Both the position numbers and the translations under genes were made by a program. The notes beneath the pieces were generated by a model. That model made no database searches, was not told the DNA's origin, and was given only the letters and a program-made list of their open reading frames with translations. From assembly GCA_965218045.1 (NCBI GenBank), contig CBDCJX010000008.1:372001-436000 (forward strand): 64,000 bases of DNA, given 5' to 3'. Positions 55,697 through 64,000 of this stretch are shown in pieces. Within the stretch, counting starts at the first letter, position 1; each line of letters begins with the position of its first letter. This DNA comes from CAVRCA01 sp965218045 (lineage in GTDB: Bacteria > Pseudomonadota > Alphaproteobacteria > Acetobacterales > Acetobacteraceae).

Positions 55697-57121
55697 TCAG
55701 GCCGCCGCAGCCAACGCGGTCTGGAAGTCCCAGGGCAGGAGTTCGTCGAGCCGGTGGTTGGTATGACCGTGCGCCAATCGATCGAGCACCGCGCTGAGAT
55801 AGCCCTCCGGGTTGAGGCCGTTCAGCTTCGCGGTTTCGACGATGGTGTAGATGGCAGCTGCCCTGTCGCCACCACGGTCGGAATCCAGGAACAAAAAATT
55901 CTTGCGAGAGACGGCAAGTCCGCGCAGCAGCCGCTCGGCCATCCCATCGGCTCAGCGAGTATTGGAAGGCCTTACCGAGAGGCGCCTTTCCAGAGAGCCG
56001 TCGTCGTTGCGCCATGGCCCAAGCGTGGAACGCATCGAGCAACGGCTTGCTCCGCACCTGCCGTGCGGTCCGGCGCTGATCGACGTGTCTGCGATTGATG
56101 TCGGCCTCGATCGCATAGAGATCCTGAATACGCCGCAGCGCTTCCTCGGCGATCGGCGACTTCGTGGTCTCGAACATGTCGAAGAATTTCCGCCGGGCAT
56201 GCGCCATGCAGGCGACATGGACGATCCTCGCGAGCTTCTGCCCATCGGCGCGATAGAGCGCCTCATAACCGGCGAAAGCGTCGGCATGCAGGTAGCCGCT
56301 GAACCCTTCGAGATGGCCGCGCGGCCGCTCGCCCTTGCGGTCGGCGCTGTAGTGGTAGGACACCGCCGGATGGCCGGGCCCATCATAGGGGCGCGGATCG
56401 ACCGCGTAACACCAGAACCGCGACTGGCGGGTCTTGCCCGTCCCCGGCGCCAGCGTGCGGATCGGCGTGTCGTCAGTCCAGATCACCGACTGCGCCATGA
56501 CCGTGCTGCCGATCAGCTCGGCCAACGGGTGGACCTACCAAGCGACATGGCCCATCCACTCGGCCATCGTGGCGCGGTCGATGTCGACGCCCTCGCGGCC
56601 AAGGATGACCGATTGGCGGTAGAGCGGAATGCCGTCACAGTATTTCGAGACGGCGATGTGGGCCAGCAGTCCCGGCCCCCGCCGGCCCTTCTCGATCGGC
56701 AGTTCCGGCGCCGGCGCCTGGAAGACCTTCTCGCACAGGCGGCAGGCATATCTGGGCCGGACGTGTCGGATCACCTTGAGCTTCGCCGGGATCTTCTCCA
56801 GCACTTCGGTCGTGGTCTCACCGAGCTTGGCCAGGCGCGCGGGATCGCAGCTGCCGCAGCTGCAGGCGATCTCCGGCTCATGCACCACCACCTCGCGCGG
56901 CAGGTGAGCCGGCAATGGCTTGCGCCCGGTGGGCTTGCGATGCGGCTTGGGCTCGGGGTTCGCCTCCGGCTCGGGCAGCTCGGGGTTCGCCGCGATCTGC
57001 TCGCCCAGGTTTTCCTCGAGATCCTCCAGCCGCATCTCGAGCTGCGCGATCTCGCGGTCCAGCTTCTCGGAGGACTGCCCGTACCAGCCCGGATCGGGTC
57101 CGCGATGCAGAAAGACCGCAA
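55697..57121 (-). pseudogene. IS66 transposase TnpC, inactivated by three lesions
   Basis: The frame lacks the normal N-terminus: just after the tnpB stop it enters at SSEKLDREIAQLEMRLEDL. The zinc-finger region (CSCGSCDPARLAKLGE; PRYACRLCEKVF) is intact. An amber codon at 56535-56537 follows MGHVAW and interrupts the frame, which continues at once (PLAELIGSTVMAQSVIWTDDTPIRTL, containing the first catalytic Asp). Near 55945-55965 a deletion of about 50 bases removes the segment that normally reads DGRLEIDNN, including the catalytic Glu neighbourhood. It also shifts the frame into AERLLRGLAVSRKNFLFLDS. The C-terminus (NHRLDELLPWDF) is present. Confidence 0.85.
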
Positions 57122-57466
57122 TCAGACGACTACCTCAGGCCTTGCCGTCCACGCCGTGGCGCGCCAATCGATCGATTCCAGAAGCATGGACAACTGCGCC
57201 ATGGTCAGCGAGACGATCCCGTCCTTGGCCTGCGGCCAGATGAAACGACCACGATCCAGCTTCTTCGCGTACAGGCACATGCCCTGACGATCCCAGAACA
57301 GAACCTTCACCAGGTCACCTCGACGACCGCGAAAAATGTACAGCGCGCCACTGTAGGGATCGTGCTGCAGCGTCGTCTGCACCTGCGCCGCCAGGGAGTG
57401 GAAGCCCTTCCTCATGTTGGTGACCCCGCAGGCCAGATAGATCCGGATCTCGTCGGCGGGCAACAT
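57122..57466 (-). CDS. tnpB: IS66 accessory protein TnpB
   Basis: 114 residues, full length. LACGVTNMRKGFHSLAAQV, FRGRRGDLVKVLFWDRQGM and LYAKKLDRGRFIWP are the conserved blocks of IS66 Orf2. It overlaps the end of tnpA by one base. The gene looks intact but its tnpC partner is destroyed. Confidence 0.93.
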   Translation of the reverse strand: MLPADEIRIYLACGVTNMRKGFHSLAAQVQTTLQHDPYSGALYIFRGRRGDLVKVLFWDRQGMCLYAKKLDRGRFIWPQAKDGIVSLTMAQLSMLLESIDWRATAWTARPEVVV

Positions 57467-57885
57467 CAGCGCCCGCCCAGCGCCGCCAGCACGCCACGCA
57501 GGACTTTCAGATCGACCCCATGGCCGACCCGAACCCGCGCGCCGCCTGGCATGTCGATCTCGATCAACCCGTCCTGGCCCAACGCCGGACGAGACTGCGC
57601 TGCGGGCACCCTCTCGGAACCCGCGCTCACCTGCACCGGCAAGAAGTTCACCCTCGCGCTCGCCATTGCCTGGCGCCGCCAGGTGAACAGCAATCCCGTG
57701 CTGATCTCATGCCGGTCCGCCACCCGCTTGGCGATCGCACCCGGCGCGAACGCCTCCTGCACGATCCGCAGCTTCTCCGCTGGCGTCCAGCGCCGCCGCC
57801 GTTCGCGACGAACTCGGACCTCGATTTGCTCGGGAAGATCGCTCTCAAGAGGCCGCTTAAGAGCCTCGTACGACGTCTCGTTCAT
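57466..57885 (-). CDS. tnpA: IS66 accessory protein TnpA
   Basis: 139 residues from ATG 57885 (a longer frame to 58008 looks non-coding). The helix-turn-helix is in RRRWTPAEKLRIVQEAFAPG and ISTGLLFTWRRQ, as in IS66 Orf1. A short acidic/basic C-terminal domain (GLIEIDMPGGARVRVG) follows. First gene of the IS66 operon tnpA-tnpB-tnpC. Confidence 0.9.
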   Translation of the reverse strand: MNETSYEALKRPLESDLPEQIEVRVRRERRRRWTPAEKLRIVQEAFAPGAIAKRVADRHEISTGLLFTWRRQAMASARVNFLPVQVSAGSERVPAAQSRPALGQDGLIEIDMPGGARVRVGHGVDLKVLRGVLAALGGR

Positions 57886-58425
57886 TCTTGCCGTCGCCCA
57901 TCGTGGTCGTGTCCCCGGTGGTGGTGTAGGAGCGGTGGGTAACTCGCCCGCCGCAGCGACCGGCGAGAGTCTGGCGTAGGCGGGCGACTTATCCACGGCG
58001 GTGGCCACCGCGGCGGTGCTGGGTAGGGTTGGGTTGCGAGACGCAACTCTGACCCGAGGACCACCACGATGACCGATGACAAGATCGCCCTTCGCGCGCT
58101 GCTGGAGAAGGCCTCTGACGCCAGCATGCTGCGCGAGATGATTGGGTTCGCCGCCGAGCGCCTGATGGCGCTGGAGACCGAAACCCTATGCGGCGCCGCC
58201 CCCGGCGAGCGCAGCGCAGACCGGATCAATCAGCGCAATGGGTATCGCGACCGCGACTGGCAAACCCGCGCCGGGACGGTCGATGTAGCGCGACACGAAG
58301 GATGGCCGGTGCGCGACAGCGGGATGGCCGGTCGCTGCGCGCGGCGATGATGGCCCGCGCCACCCTCGAACGACAAGTGGAGATGTCGCCGTCGGTGAGG
58401 GACGGCCGGGAATTTGTGGCTGACT

Positions 58426-59250
58426 TTAACCTTTCTCGTTGTCGCGCCTCGTGTCGCTGGCGGCTTTTGTTTTGCGTGACGAGCGATTGATGGCGACCCT
58501 TCGACGGTAGCTTTCGACGTTCATCTCGAAGATGGTTGAATGATGAACCAGGCGGTCGACTGCGGCGAGCGTCATCGCGGCATCCTGGAAAACGCTCGTC
58601 CATTCACCAAACGGATGATTTGCGGTCACCATCAAACTGCGCCTCTCGTAACGCGCAGCGATCAGCTCGAACAGGACGGATGTCTCAGCCTGATCCTTCC
58701 TCACGTAGCAAAGGTCGTCGAGGATCAGCAGATGGTATTTGTCGAGCTTGTCGATGGCGCTCTCCAGCGACAGAGCCTGACGGGCCTGCTGCAGACGCTG
58801 CACAAGATCGATCGTTCGGGTGAACAGCACGCGATAGCCGCTCTCGACGAGGGCATGACCCAGGGCGGCACCGAGATGCGACTTCCCCGAGCCGCTCGGG
58901 CCGAACAACAGGATCGTGCCGCCTCGGTCGATCCATCCATCGCCGCTGGCGAGCGCCGTAACGTGCGCACGGCTGATCATCGGCACCGCGGCGAAGTCGA
59001 AGCTGTCGAGCGTCTTGTCGGGTGGCAGATGCGCCTCGATCAGATGACGCTGGACGCGGCGCTGAACACGTTCGGCCAGTTCCAGTTCGGCGAGGGTTGC
59101 CAGCAGCCGTGCCGCCGGCCAGCCCTCACGGTCGGCACGCTCGGTGAAGGTCTGCCACATGGCGGCGATGGTCGGCAGCCGCAGCTCGCGAAGCAGCAAT
59201 GGCAAGCGCGCGGTGTCCACCTTGATGGTGTCGCCGGTGTTGTCGTTCAT
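58426..59250 (-). CDS. istB: IS21 helper ATPase IstB
   Basis: 274 residues. Walker A is GPSGSGKS at 117-124, Walker B is YHLLILDDLCYV and sensor-like VTANHPFGEW follows. The N-terminal part (LPLLLRELRLPTIAAMW) binds DNA. As an AAA+ ATPase related to DnaA/DnaC it selects the target and stimulates IstA. Its ATG overlaps the istA stop (ATGA). Confidence 0.95.
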   Translation of the reverse strand: MNDNTGDTIKVDTARLPLLLRELRLPTIAAMWQTFTERADREGWPAARLLATLAELELAERVQRRVQRHLIEAHLPPDKTLDSFDFAAVPMISRAHVTALASGDGWIDRGGTILLFGPSGSGKSHLGAALGHALVESGYRVLFTRTIDLVQRLQQARQALSLESAIDKLDKYHLLILDDLCYVRKDQAETSVLFELIAARYERRSLMVTANHPFGEWTSVFQDAAMTLAAVDRLVHHSTIFEMNVESYRRRVAINRSSRKTKAASDTRRDNEKG

Positions 59251-60779
59251 GCGGCGGCTCCCACGGACGGCAGAAGCGCGTCATAGCTGGCGACCGACGG
59301 AAACATGACGACGATGTCGGGCAATACCGTGGCCGTCGGCGCGAAGCGCAGCCGGAGTGCCGGAACATCGATGGCGGCAGAACCGGCCGCCCGCGGGCGC
59401 TGCATCTGCTCGGCGAGCGCCGCGGCAAGTTCCGCCTCGCAACCGCGGTCATGCGCGAGCGCCAGCAGCGACACCATCGACTTGCAGGCCGCTCGCGGGT
59501 CGCCGCTTGCCAGCAATGTCTCCCAGGCCAAACGATAGGCGGGACGCGGGAACAGCGCGTCCCGGTAGACCAGGTTGAGCAGCGCCATTGGTTTGCAGCG
59601 CAGGCTGTGAATGATGTGTCGGTAGTCGACAACGTGCCCATGCCGCCCCTCGCTGTGGCTGCGGCCGCGGGGCAAGGTCAGCGCCTGGCTCTGTCCGACG
59701 AAGCATTCCAGCCGGTCGTCATACAGCCGGACCCGCAGACGGAAGCCGATCAGGCGCGAGGGCACGGTGTAGAACACCTTTCGCAGGACAAAGCCGCTAC
59801 TGGAGGTCACGAACACGGTGGCCTCGTCGTAGTCGGTGGTTCGGGCAGGAGGCAGCGGACGCAGGGCGGCGCATTCCAACTGCACCATCTTGCCACGGCG
59901 GGCGTTGCGGCGGCCGACGAGGTCGGCGATCCAGGCACGGTAGGCATCGAGGCTGTCGAAATCGACGGTTCCGCGCAGCAGCAAGGCCTGGGCGACCGCG
60001 CGCTTGAGGTGACCGTGCTGGCTCTCGATGGCGCCGTTCTCGTGCGCCACGCCGACGTTGTTGCGGGTCGGCGTCATCTCGTAGTGCGCGCACAGCGCGT
60101 CATAGCGGCGTGTCTGGTCGGCTCGGGCGTCGTCGGCGAGATTGCGAAACGCGGCGGAGAGGCTGTCCGAGCGGTGCTCGACCGGTACGCCGCCGAGCGA
60201 CCAGAGCGCGTTCTGCAAGCCGCCGGCGAGGGCGGTGAAGCTTTCACCGCCGAGCACCGGCTCGACGTGTTCCCATGCAGAGTAGGCAAGGACGAAGTGA
60301 TACAGCCGATGGCTCAGGGGCTGCCCGGCGATGCTGACACCGACATCGCCCATGTCGGTGAAGTCCGACAGCGCCTGCTGCCCCGGCACATGGTCCTGAC
60401 GGAAGATCACCTCACGATCGGCGCCATGTTCGGCCCGCCAGGCGCGAACCCGTCGCTCCAGGCTGCGCCGCAGCCGACCCCAGTCGTGATCGGGGTGACG
60501 GCGCTCCATCTCCTCGAGCAGGCCGATCGGCCTGAGGCCGGGCTGACCCTCGAGCAGTGGAAGGATCTCGCGCTCCCACAGTCCCTCGAATGGATCGGGA
60601 CCCTGCCGACGGGCTCGGCGATCGACGATCTCTCGTGGTGGACCGCGCTGATCCGTCTCGATGCGGCGGGACGTCCGCTCGCTGAACCCGGCCTTGGCGG
60701 CCGCGGTGCGCTGCGGATACTGACGACGGAACTCCATGAATAATCTCACCTGCTGGCTTGTGACGTGTCGTCCGGGCAC
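59247..60779 (-). CDS. istA: IS21 transposase IstA
   Basis: 510 residues from GTG 60779, giving the family opening PGRHVTSQQVRLFMEFRRQY. A helix-turn-helix is followed by a DDE (rve) core: Asp in ALSDFTDMGDV, Asp in VEHRSDSLSAAF, Glu in NGAIESQHGHLK. The C-terminal SH3-like part is GFVLRKVFYTVPSRLIG. All catalytic residues are present, so the element may be active. Confidence 0.95.
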   Translation of the reverse strand: MPGRHVTSQQVRLFMEFRRQYPQRTAAAKAGFSERTSRRIETDQRGPPREIVDRRARRQGPDPFEGLWEREILPLLEGQPGLRPIGLLEEMERRHPDHDWGRLRRSLERRVRAWRAEHGADREVIFRQDHVPGQQALSDFTDMGDVGVSIAGQPLSHRLYHFVLAYSAWEHVEPVLGGESFTALAGGLQNALWSLGGVPVEHRSDSLSAAFRNLADDARADQTRRYDALCAHYEMTPTRNNVGVAHENGAIESQHGHLKRAVAQALLLRGTVDFDSLDAYRAWIADLVGRRNARRGKMVQLECAALRPLPPARTTDYDEATVFVTSSSGFVLRKVFYTVPSRLIGFRLRVRLYDDRLECFVGQSQALTLPRGRSHSEGRHGHVVDYRHIIHSLRCKPMALLNLVYRDALFPRPAYRLAWETLLASGDPRAACKSMVSLLALAHDRGCEAELAAALAEQMQRPRAAGSAAIDVPALRLRFAPTATVLPDIVVMFPSVASYDALLPSVGAAA

Positions 60780-61754
60780 TGCGGTCCTCGTCTCGATCGA
60801 GGAACCGATCCTGCCCGCACACGCCGCGGCCCGCAGACGAGGGTGGAAACCCGCGTCGCCGGTTGGGCTGCCCTACGGTCGGGCTTTGCCCTCCCTCCGG
60901 CCACCCCAACCGGCCATCCGTTCGTGTCGCGCACCGGCCATCAGAGCTGTCGCGCGACAGGTCGAGCTGCGCATTCCGAAACTGCGGCGCGGCAGTTACT
61001 TTCCCGGCTTCCTCGAGCCGCGGCGCATGGCCGAGAAGGCACTGACCGCGGTGATCCAGGAGGCCTACATCCAAGGCATCTCGACCCGCTCGGTCGACGA
61101 GCTGGTCAAGGCGCTCGGCCTGGAGGGGATCAGCAAGAGCCAGGTTTCGCGCCTGTGCGAAGAGATCGACGAGCGCGTCCACGCTTTCCTCGACCGCCCG
61201 ATCGAGGGCGATTGGCCCTATGTCTGGCTGGACGCCACTTACGTGAAGGTCCGTCGCGACCACCACATCGTCTCGGTCGCGGTAATCGTCGCCGTCGGCG
61301 TCAGTGCCGACGGCCGGCGCGAAGTGCTTGGGATGACGATCGGCCATAGCGAGGCCGAGCCGTTCTGGGTCGAGTTCTTGCGCAGCCTTGCTCGCCGTGG
61401 CCTGCGCGGCGTCAAGCTCGTCGTCTCGGACGCGCATGAGGGGCTGAAGGCGGCTATCACCAAGGTGCTCAGCGCCACATGGCAAAGGTGTCGCGTGCAT
61501 TTCATGCGCAACGCGCTCGCATATGCGGGCAAGAGCCAGCGCCGCATCGTCGCCGCCTGGATCGGCACCGCGTTTGCCCAGGACGACGCGGCCGCCGCCC
61601 GCAAGCAATGGCGCGAGGTCGCCGACCAGGCTCGGCCGCGGCTGCCGAAGCTGGCGGCCCTGATGGACGAGGCCGAGGCGGACGTGCTGGCCTATATGGG
61701 GTTCCCGGTCCAGCACCGGGCCAAGTTGCACAGCACGGATGCGTTGGACAAGCC

Positions 61755-62171
61755 GGGAGTTGTCGGCTGCCGATTCCTGTGCCGGTTGCCTTATCGTGTG
61801 TTTGTTTTCGTCCGGCCGTTTGATGCTCGCGCGTTGCCCGGATTCGGCTTCTCGGACCAGGCACTGACGAAGCGCGTGTACGCTTTCTCGGCCTGTTCGA
61901 CCAAAGCGCGTTCCTTCTCGCGCAACTCCTTGATGCTGTAGTCGCGCGCCTTCCCGGGCGTGTTCCTGCCACGACGCGACTTGGCGCCTGCCTTGAGCTG
62001 CATCTGGCGTTCCTTCATCGCCACCAGCGCCGGTCTGGCAAACGCGTAGTCCTCCTGCTGAGTGAGCAGATGCCACGCCAGCACGGCGATCTTGCGTGCG
62101 GTCGCGACAGCGGCGACCTGCTTGCGCGTTCCGGTCGATCGTGATCGCTGATTCCGTTTGATCGTGATCAT
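61755..62171 (-). pseudogene. IS110-family transposase, C-terminal remnant
   Basis: About 110 codons match the end of Transposase_20 proteins: QVAAVATARKIAVLAWHLLT, EDYAFARPALVAMKERQMQL and a basic C-terminus. The catalytic N-terminal RuvC-like domain is absent. The 5' side is cut by the second IS21 element near 62120, and the 3' side adjoins the truncated IS256 gene. Confidence 0.75.
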
Positions 62172-62241
62172 CCAATCCGGCGGATCCTGATCATGCGTTC
62201 CAGAGGATCCTGATCACCTGGTCCGGTGATCATGATCACGC
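62128..62241. repeat. Five imperfect 22-bp direct repeats at the left end of the second IS21 element
   Basis: Units starting at 62128, 62150, 62174, 62197 and 62220 share the form (G/A)(T/A)TCCGG-n-GATC-n-TGATCA, spaced 22-24 bases. Multiple terminal repeats serving as transposase sites are normal for IS21-family ends. Five is more than the two or three usually drawn, and the first two overlap the IS110 remnant's open frame, so the exact boundary (about 62115-62130) is uncertain. Confidence 0.65.
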
Positions 62242-62326
62242 TGGAGACGGCGGCTGCTGGCCGCTTCCGCTGACAGTCCTCAACCGACGGTAGTGTTGAT
62301 CCTTTGCCGAGGAGCAAGGGATCGGG

Positions 62327-63859
62327 ATGCCGGGTGAGAGAGTGTCGATGCGGAAGATACGAGACGTTCTGCGGCTGCGATTGGGCCACCAGCTGCCGCA
62401 GCGAGCAATCGGCCAAAGCCTGCGGCTGAGCCAGGGCGCGGTCAGCGAGTACCTGAAGCGTGCTGGCCGGGCTGGTCTGACCTGGCCGCTGCCGGACGGA
62501 CTTGATGACGCGCAGCTCGAGGCATTGCTGTTCCCGCCGGCGCCGGACGTGCCGGCGGGGCAGCGCCCTGTTCCGGACTGGTCGGCTGTTCACCGCGAGA
62601 TGCGACGGCCAAATGTCACACTAGCGCTGCTATGGGAGGACTACCGCGCCGAGACCGCCGACGGGTTTGGGTATTCGTGGTTCTGCGACCTGTACCGGGA
62701 ATGGGTCGGCCGGCTGAAGCCGACACTGCGGCAGGTGCATACGGCGGGCGAGAAGCTGTTCGTCGACTTCGCCGGGCACACCATGGAGGTGGTGGACGGA
62801 GCGACCGGGGAGATACGGCGCGCGGAGATCTTCGTCGCCGTGCTCGGTGCCTCGAGCTTCATCTACGCCGAGGCGACCTGGAGCCAGACGCTGCCGGACT
62901 GGATCGGCGCCCACGTCAATGCGCTGGCGGCGATCGGCGGCGTGCCGCGCCAGATCGTGAGCGACAACCTCAAGTCCGGGATCACCAGGGCCTGCTTCTA
63001 CGAGCCGGTGGTGAACCGGACGTACGCCGAGATGGCCACGTATTACGGCACGGCGATCATCCCGGCGCGTCCCTACAAGCCGCGCGACAAGTCAAAGGTC
63101 GAGGTGGGCGTGCAAGTGGTGCAGCGCTGGATCTTGGCGCGGCTGCGCAACCGGCGGTTCTTTTCCCTGGCCGAGCTGAACGGCGCGATCCGCAAGCTGG
63201 TGATCGACCTCAACGACCGCCCGATGCGCGGTTGGGGCACGACCCGGCGGGCCTTGTTTGAGCAGTTCGATCGTCCCGCCCTGCTGCCGCTGCCGCCGAC
63301 TGCGTATGAGTATGCCGACTTGAAGCGCTGCCGGGTCAGCCTCGACTACCACGTCGAGATTGCCAAGCACTTCTACTCGGTGCCGTTCCAATTGCTGCGC
63401 CAGGAGGTCGAGGCGCGGATTACCGCCAAGACCGTGGAGATCTTCCATCGCGGCAAGCTGGTGGCGGCGCATGCCCGCAGCCTACGGACGCATCGGCCGA
63501 CCACGGTGGCGGATCACATGCCGAGCTCGCATCGGCGCTACCGCGACTGGACGCACGAGCGGATCCTGCGCGAGGCCGCCGCCATCGGCGACGACACCGC
63601 CGCCCTGCTCGAGGTGATCCTGCGCTCGCGCCCGCATCCCGAGCAGGGATTTCGGTCCTGCATCGGCATTCTCGGGCTCGGCAAGCGCTACGGCGCCGAG
63701 CGCGTGGACGCGGCATGCGCGCGAGCACTGGTTCTCGGCACCCGATCCTACGCCTCGGTGTCGGCGATCCTGAAGAATGCTCAGGAGAAGAGGGCTGATC
63801 CCGCCCGCTCGCCCGGTCTGCTGCACGAGAACATCCGTGGCCCTGGCTACTATCATTGA
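62327..63859 (+). CDS. istA: IS21-family transposase IstA (second element)
   Basis: 510 residues. The N-terminal HTH (MRKIRDVLRLRLGHQLPQRAIGQSLRLSQ) is followed by the DDE core: Asp in LFVDFAGHTMEVV, Asp in GVPRQIVSDNLKSG and Glu in PRDKSKVEVGVQVVQRW. Then come the linker and C-terminal domain (VEIAKHFYSVPFQLLRQ). Catalytic residues look intact. istB follows after 11 bases. Confidence 0.95.
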   Translation: MPGERVSMRKIRDVLRLRLGHQLPQRAIGQSLRLSQGAVSEYLKRAGRAGLTWPLPDGLDDAQLEALLFPPAPDVPAGQRPVPDWSAVHREMRRPNVTLALLWEDYRAETADGFGYSWFCDLYREWVGRLKPTLRQVHTAGEKLFVDFAGHTMEVVDGATGEIRRAEIFVAVLGASSFIYAEATWSQTLPDWIGAHVNALAAIGGVPRQIVSDNLKSGITRACFYEPVVNRTYAEMATYYGTAIIPARPYKPRDKSKVEVGVQVVQRWILARLRNRRFFSLAELNGAIRKLVIDLNDRPMRGWGTTRRALFEQFDRPALLPLPPTAYEYADLKRCRVSLDYHVEIAKHFYSVPFQLLRQEVEARITAKTVEIFHRGKLVAAHARSLRTHRPTTVADHMPSSHRRYRDWTHERILREAAAIGDDTAALLEVILRSRPHPEQGFRSCIGILGLGKRYGAERVDAACARALVLGTRSYASVSAILKNAQEKRADPARSPGLLHENIRGPGYYH

Positions 63860-63870
63860 GAGGAGATCCC

Positions 63871-64000
63871 ATGCTGATCCACCCCATGGTCGAGCGCCTG
63901 CGCGGCCTCGGCCTGGCCGCCATGGCCGACGCGTTTGTCGAGATGCAGCGCAACTCGACGGCTGATGACCTATCGCGCGAAGACTGGCTTGGCCTTCTGA
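63871..64000 (+). CDS. istB: IS21 helper ATPase IstB, N-terminal part
   Basis: ATG 63871 with AGGAGA upstream; 43 codons are visible before the window ends (LIHPMVERLRGLGLAAMADAF), the usual IstB opening. The ATPase domain lies outside the window. Confidence 0.9.
   Translation, partial: MLIHPMVERLRGLGLAAMADAFVEMQRNSTADDLSREDWLGLL

Larger units (their letters stand above)
55500..57985 (-). mobile_element. Degenerate IS66-family element
   Basis: Contains tnpA and tnpB intact and tnpC broken, in the standard order on the minus strand. Ends are approximate: the left is placed at the GTAAGCG sequence near 55500 and the right before the IS256 gene. No clear inverted repeat pair or target duplication was found, so it cannot move by itself. 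Confidence 0.7.
58284..60959 (-). mobile_element. Complete IS21-family insertion sequence (2676 bp)
   Basis: The left end is TGTAGCGCGACA and the right end, read inward, is TGTCGCGCGACA; both are followed by copies of GATGGCCGGTGCGCGACA, the multiple terminal repeats of IS21 elements. Direct repeats GGTCGA flank it at 58278-58283 and 60960-60965. It carries istA and istB intact on the minus strand, so it appears complete and recently inserted. Confidence 0.9.
58069..61755 (+). pseudogene. IS256-family transposase, split by IS21 and truncated at the 3' end
   Basis: Exon-like part one is 58069-58283 (TDDKIALRALLEKASDASML ... INQRNGYRDRDWQTRAGTV). Part two resumes at 60966 (ELRIPKLRRGSYFPGFLEP). 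It carries WPYVWLDATYVKVR with the first catalytic Asp and LRGVKLVVSDAHEGLKAAI with the second. Removing 58284-60959 plus one copy of the 6-base duplication restores one continuous frame (AGTV-E-LRIPKLRR). The end is lost near 61750 just before the third catalytic residue, where an IS110 remnant begins. The gene is therefore dead twice over. Confidence 0.88.
62119..64000 (+). mobile_element. Second IS21-family element, running off the window
   Basis: Left end with repeated TGATCA-containing motifs, then istA (62327-63859) and the start of istB (63871) on the plus strand. Its proteins are clearly different from those of the element at 58284-60959, so it belongs to another IS21 subgroup. It appears to have inserted into the IS110 copy. 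The right end is outside the window. Confidence 0.8.

Noticed and set aside
62128..62241. Possible iteron origin or CRISPR from regularly spaced repeats
   Set aside because: Position at an IS21 left end in front of istA, and no replication gene nearby, make transposase sites the better reading.

Overview
The window is a stretch of GC-rich (roughly two-thirds G+C by eye) bacterial chromosome. DUF1489, the imuA-imuB-dnaE2 mutasome, a YggT-folD pair, AapJ-type binding protein, class II fumarase and a large RTX-like exoprotein together suggest an alphaproteobacterium, most likely Rhodospirillales/Acetobacteraceae. This placement is inferred from gene content; no rRNA is present. One tRNA gene, tRNA-Ala(CGC), lies at 38.4 kb.

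Layout. 0-2.4 kb: the end of a Hyf/Nuo-like membrane operon whose hydrogenase-like large subunit has serines (and a leucine) where the Ni-Fe cysteines should be, followed by a small subunit that keeps its four cluster cysteines. 2.5-6.4 kb: a small secreted basic protein, DUF1489, a GT-C-like membrane protein and an orphan amino-acid binding protein. 6.5-10.6 kb: a 1341-residue repeat exoprotein. 10.8-19.1 kb: hybrid histidine kinase, Usp, SDR, fumC, a coiled-coil protein and a DegP-type protease. 19.1-21.1 kb: isonitrile hydratase-like protein and a class III CoA-transferase. 21.3-21.8 kb: an AT-rich islet gene with a HEPN-like RNxxxH motif. 21.9-24.9 kb: a ModE-like regulator divergent from modABC, with a ModE-box-like palindrome between them. 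25.1-31.3 kb: an RND efflux pair and mutL. 32.2-34.3 kb: SDR and Bcr/CflA-type MFS. 34.4-37.0 kb: NCS1 permease with exported 5-hydroxyisourate hydrolase and OHCU decarboxylase, the last steps of urate to allantoin. 37.1-38.8 kb: folD, yggT, tRNA-Ala and an acyl carrier protein. 39.3-44.6 kb: a small polar protein, dihydroorotase, asparagine synthase, a GT4 glycosyltransferase and ygfZ.

From 44.5 kb the window becomes accessory DNA. A decayed MocR gene is fused to a decayed serine recombinase, followed by IS3 and IS630 remnants. An SOS-type block (imuA-imuB-63-aa gene, DUF4336 protein, dnaE2) follows, with a perfect alphaproteobacterial LexA-type box in front of imuA. Then come a 16-bp tandem array, an SMP-30/gluconolactonase gene and an insertion-sequence nest (55.5-64 kb). 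In the nest, a degenerate IS66 lies beside an IS256 transposase gene split by an intact 2676-bp IS21 element with a 6-bp target duplication. An IS110 remnant follows, then a second, different IS21 element that runs off the window.

The strongest leads are the ligand-less hydrogenase-like complex, the HEPN-like islet gene, the exported urate-pathway pair and the extended SOS mutagenesis cluster. I did not find a clearly complete and undescribed multi-gene system. No CRISPR array, prophage or replication origin was seen.
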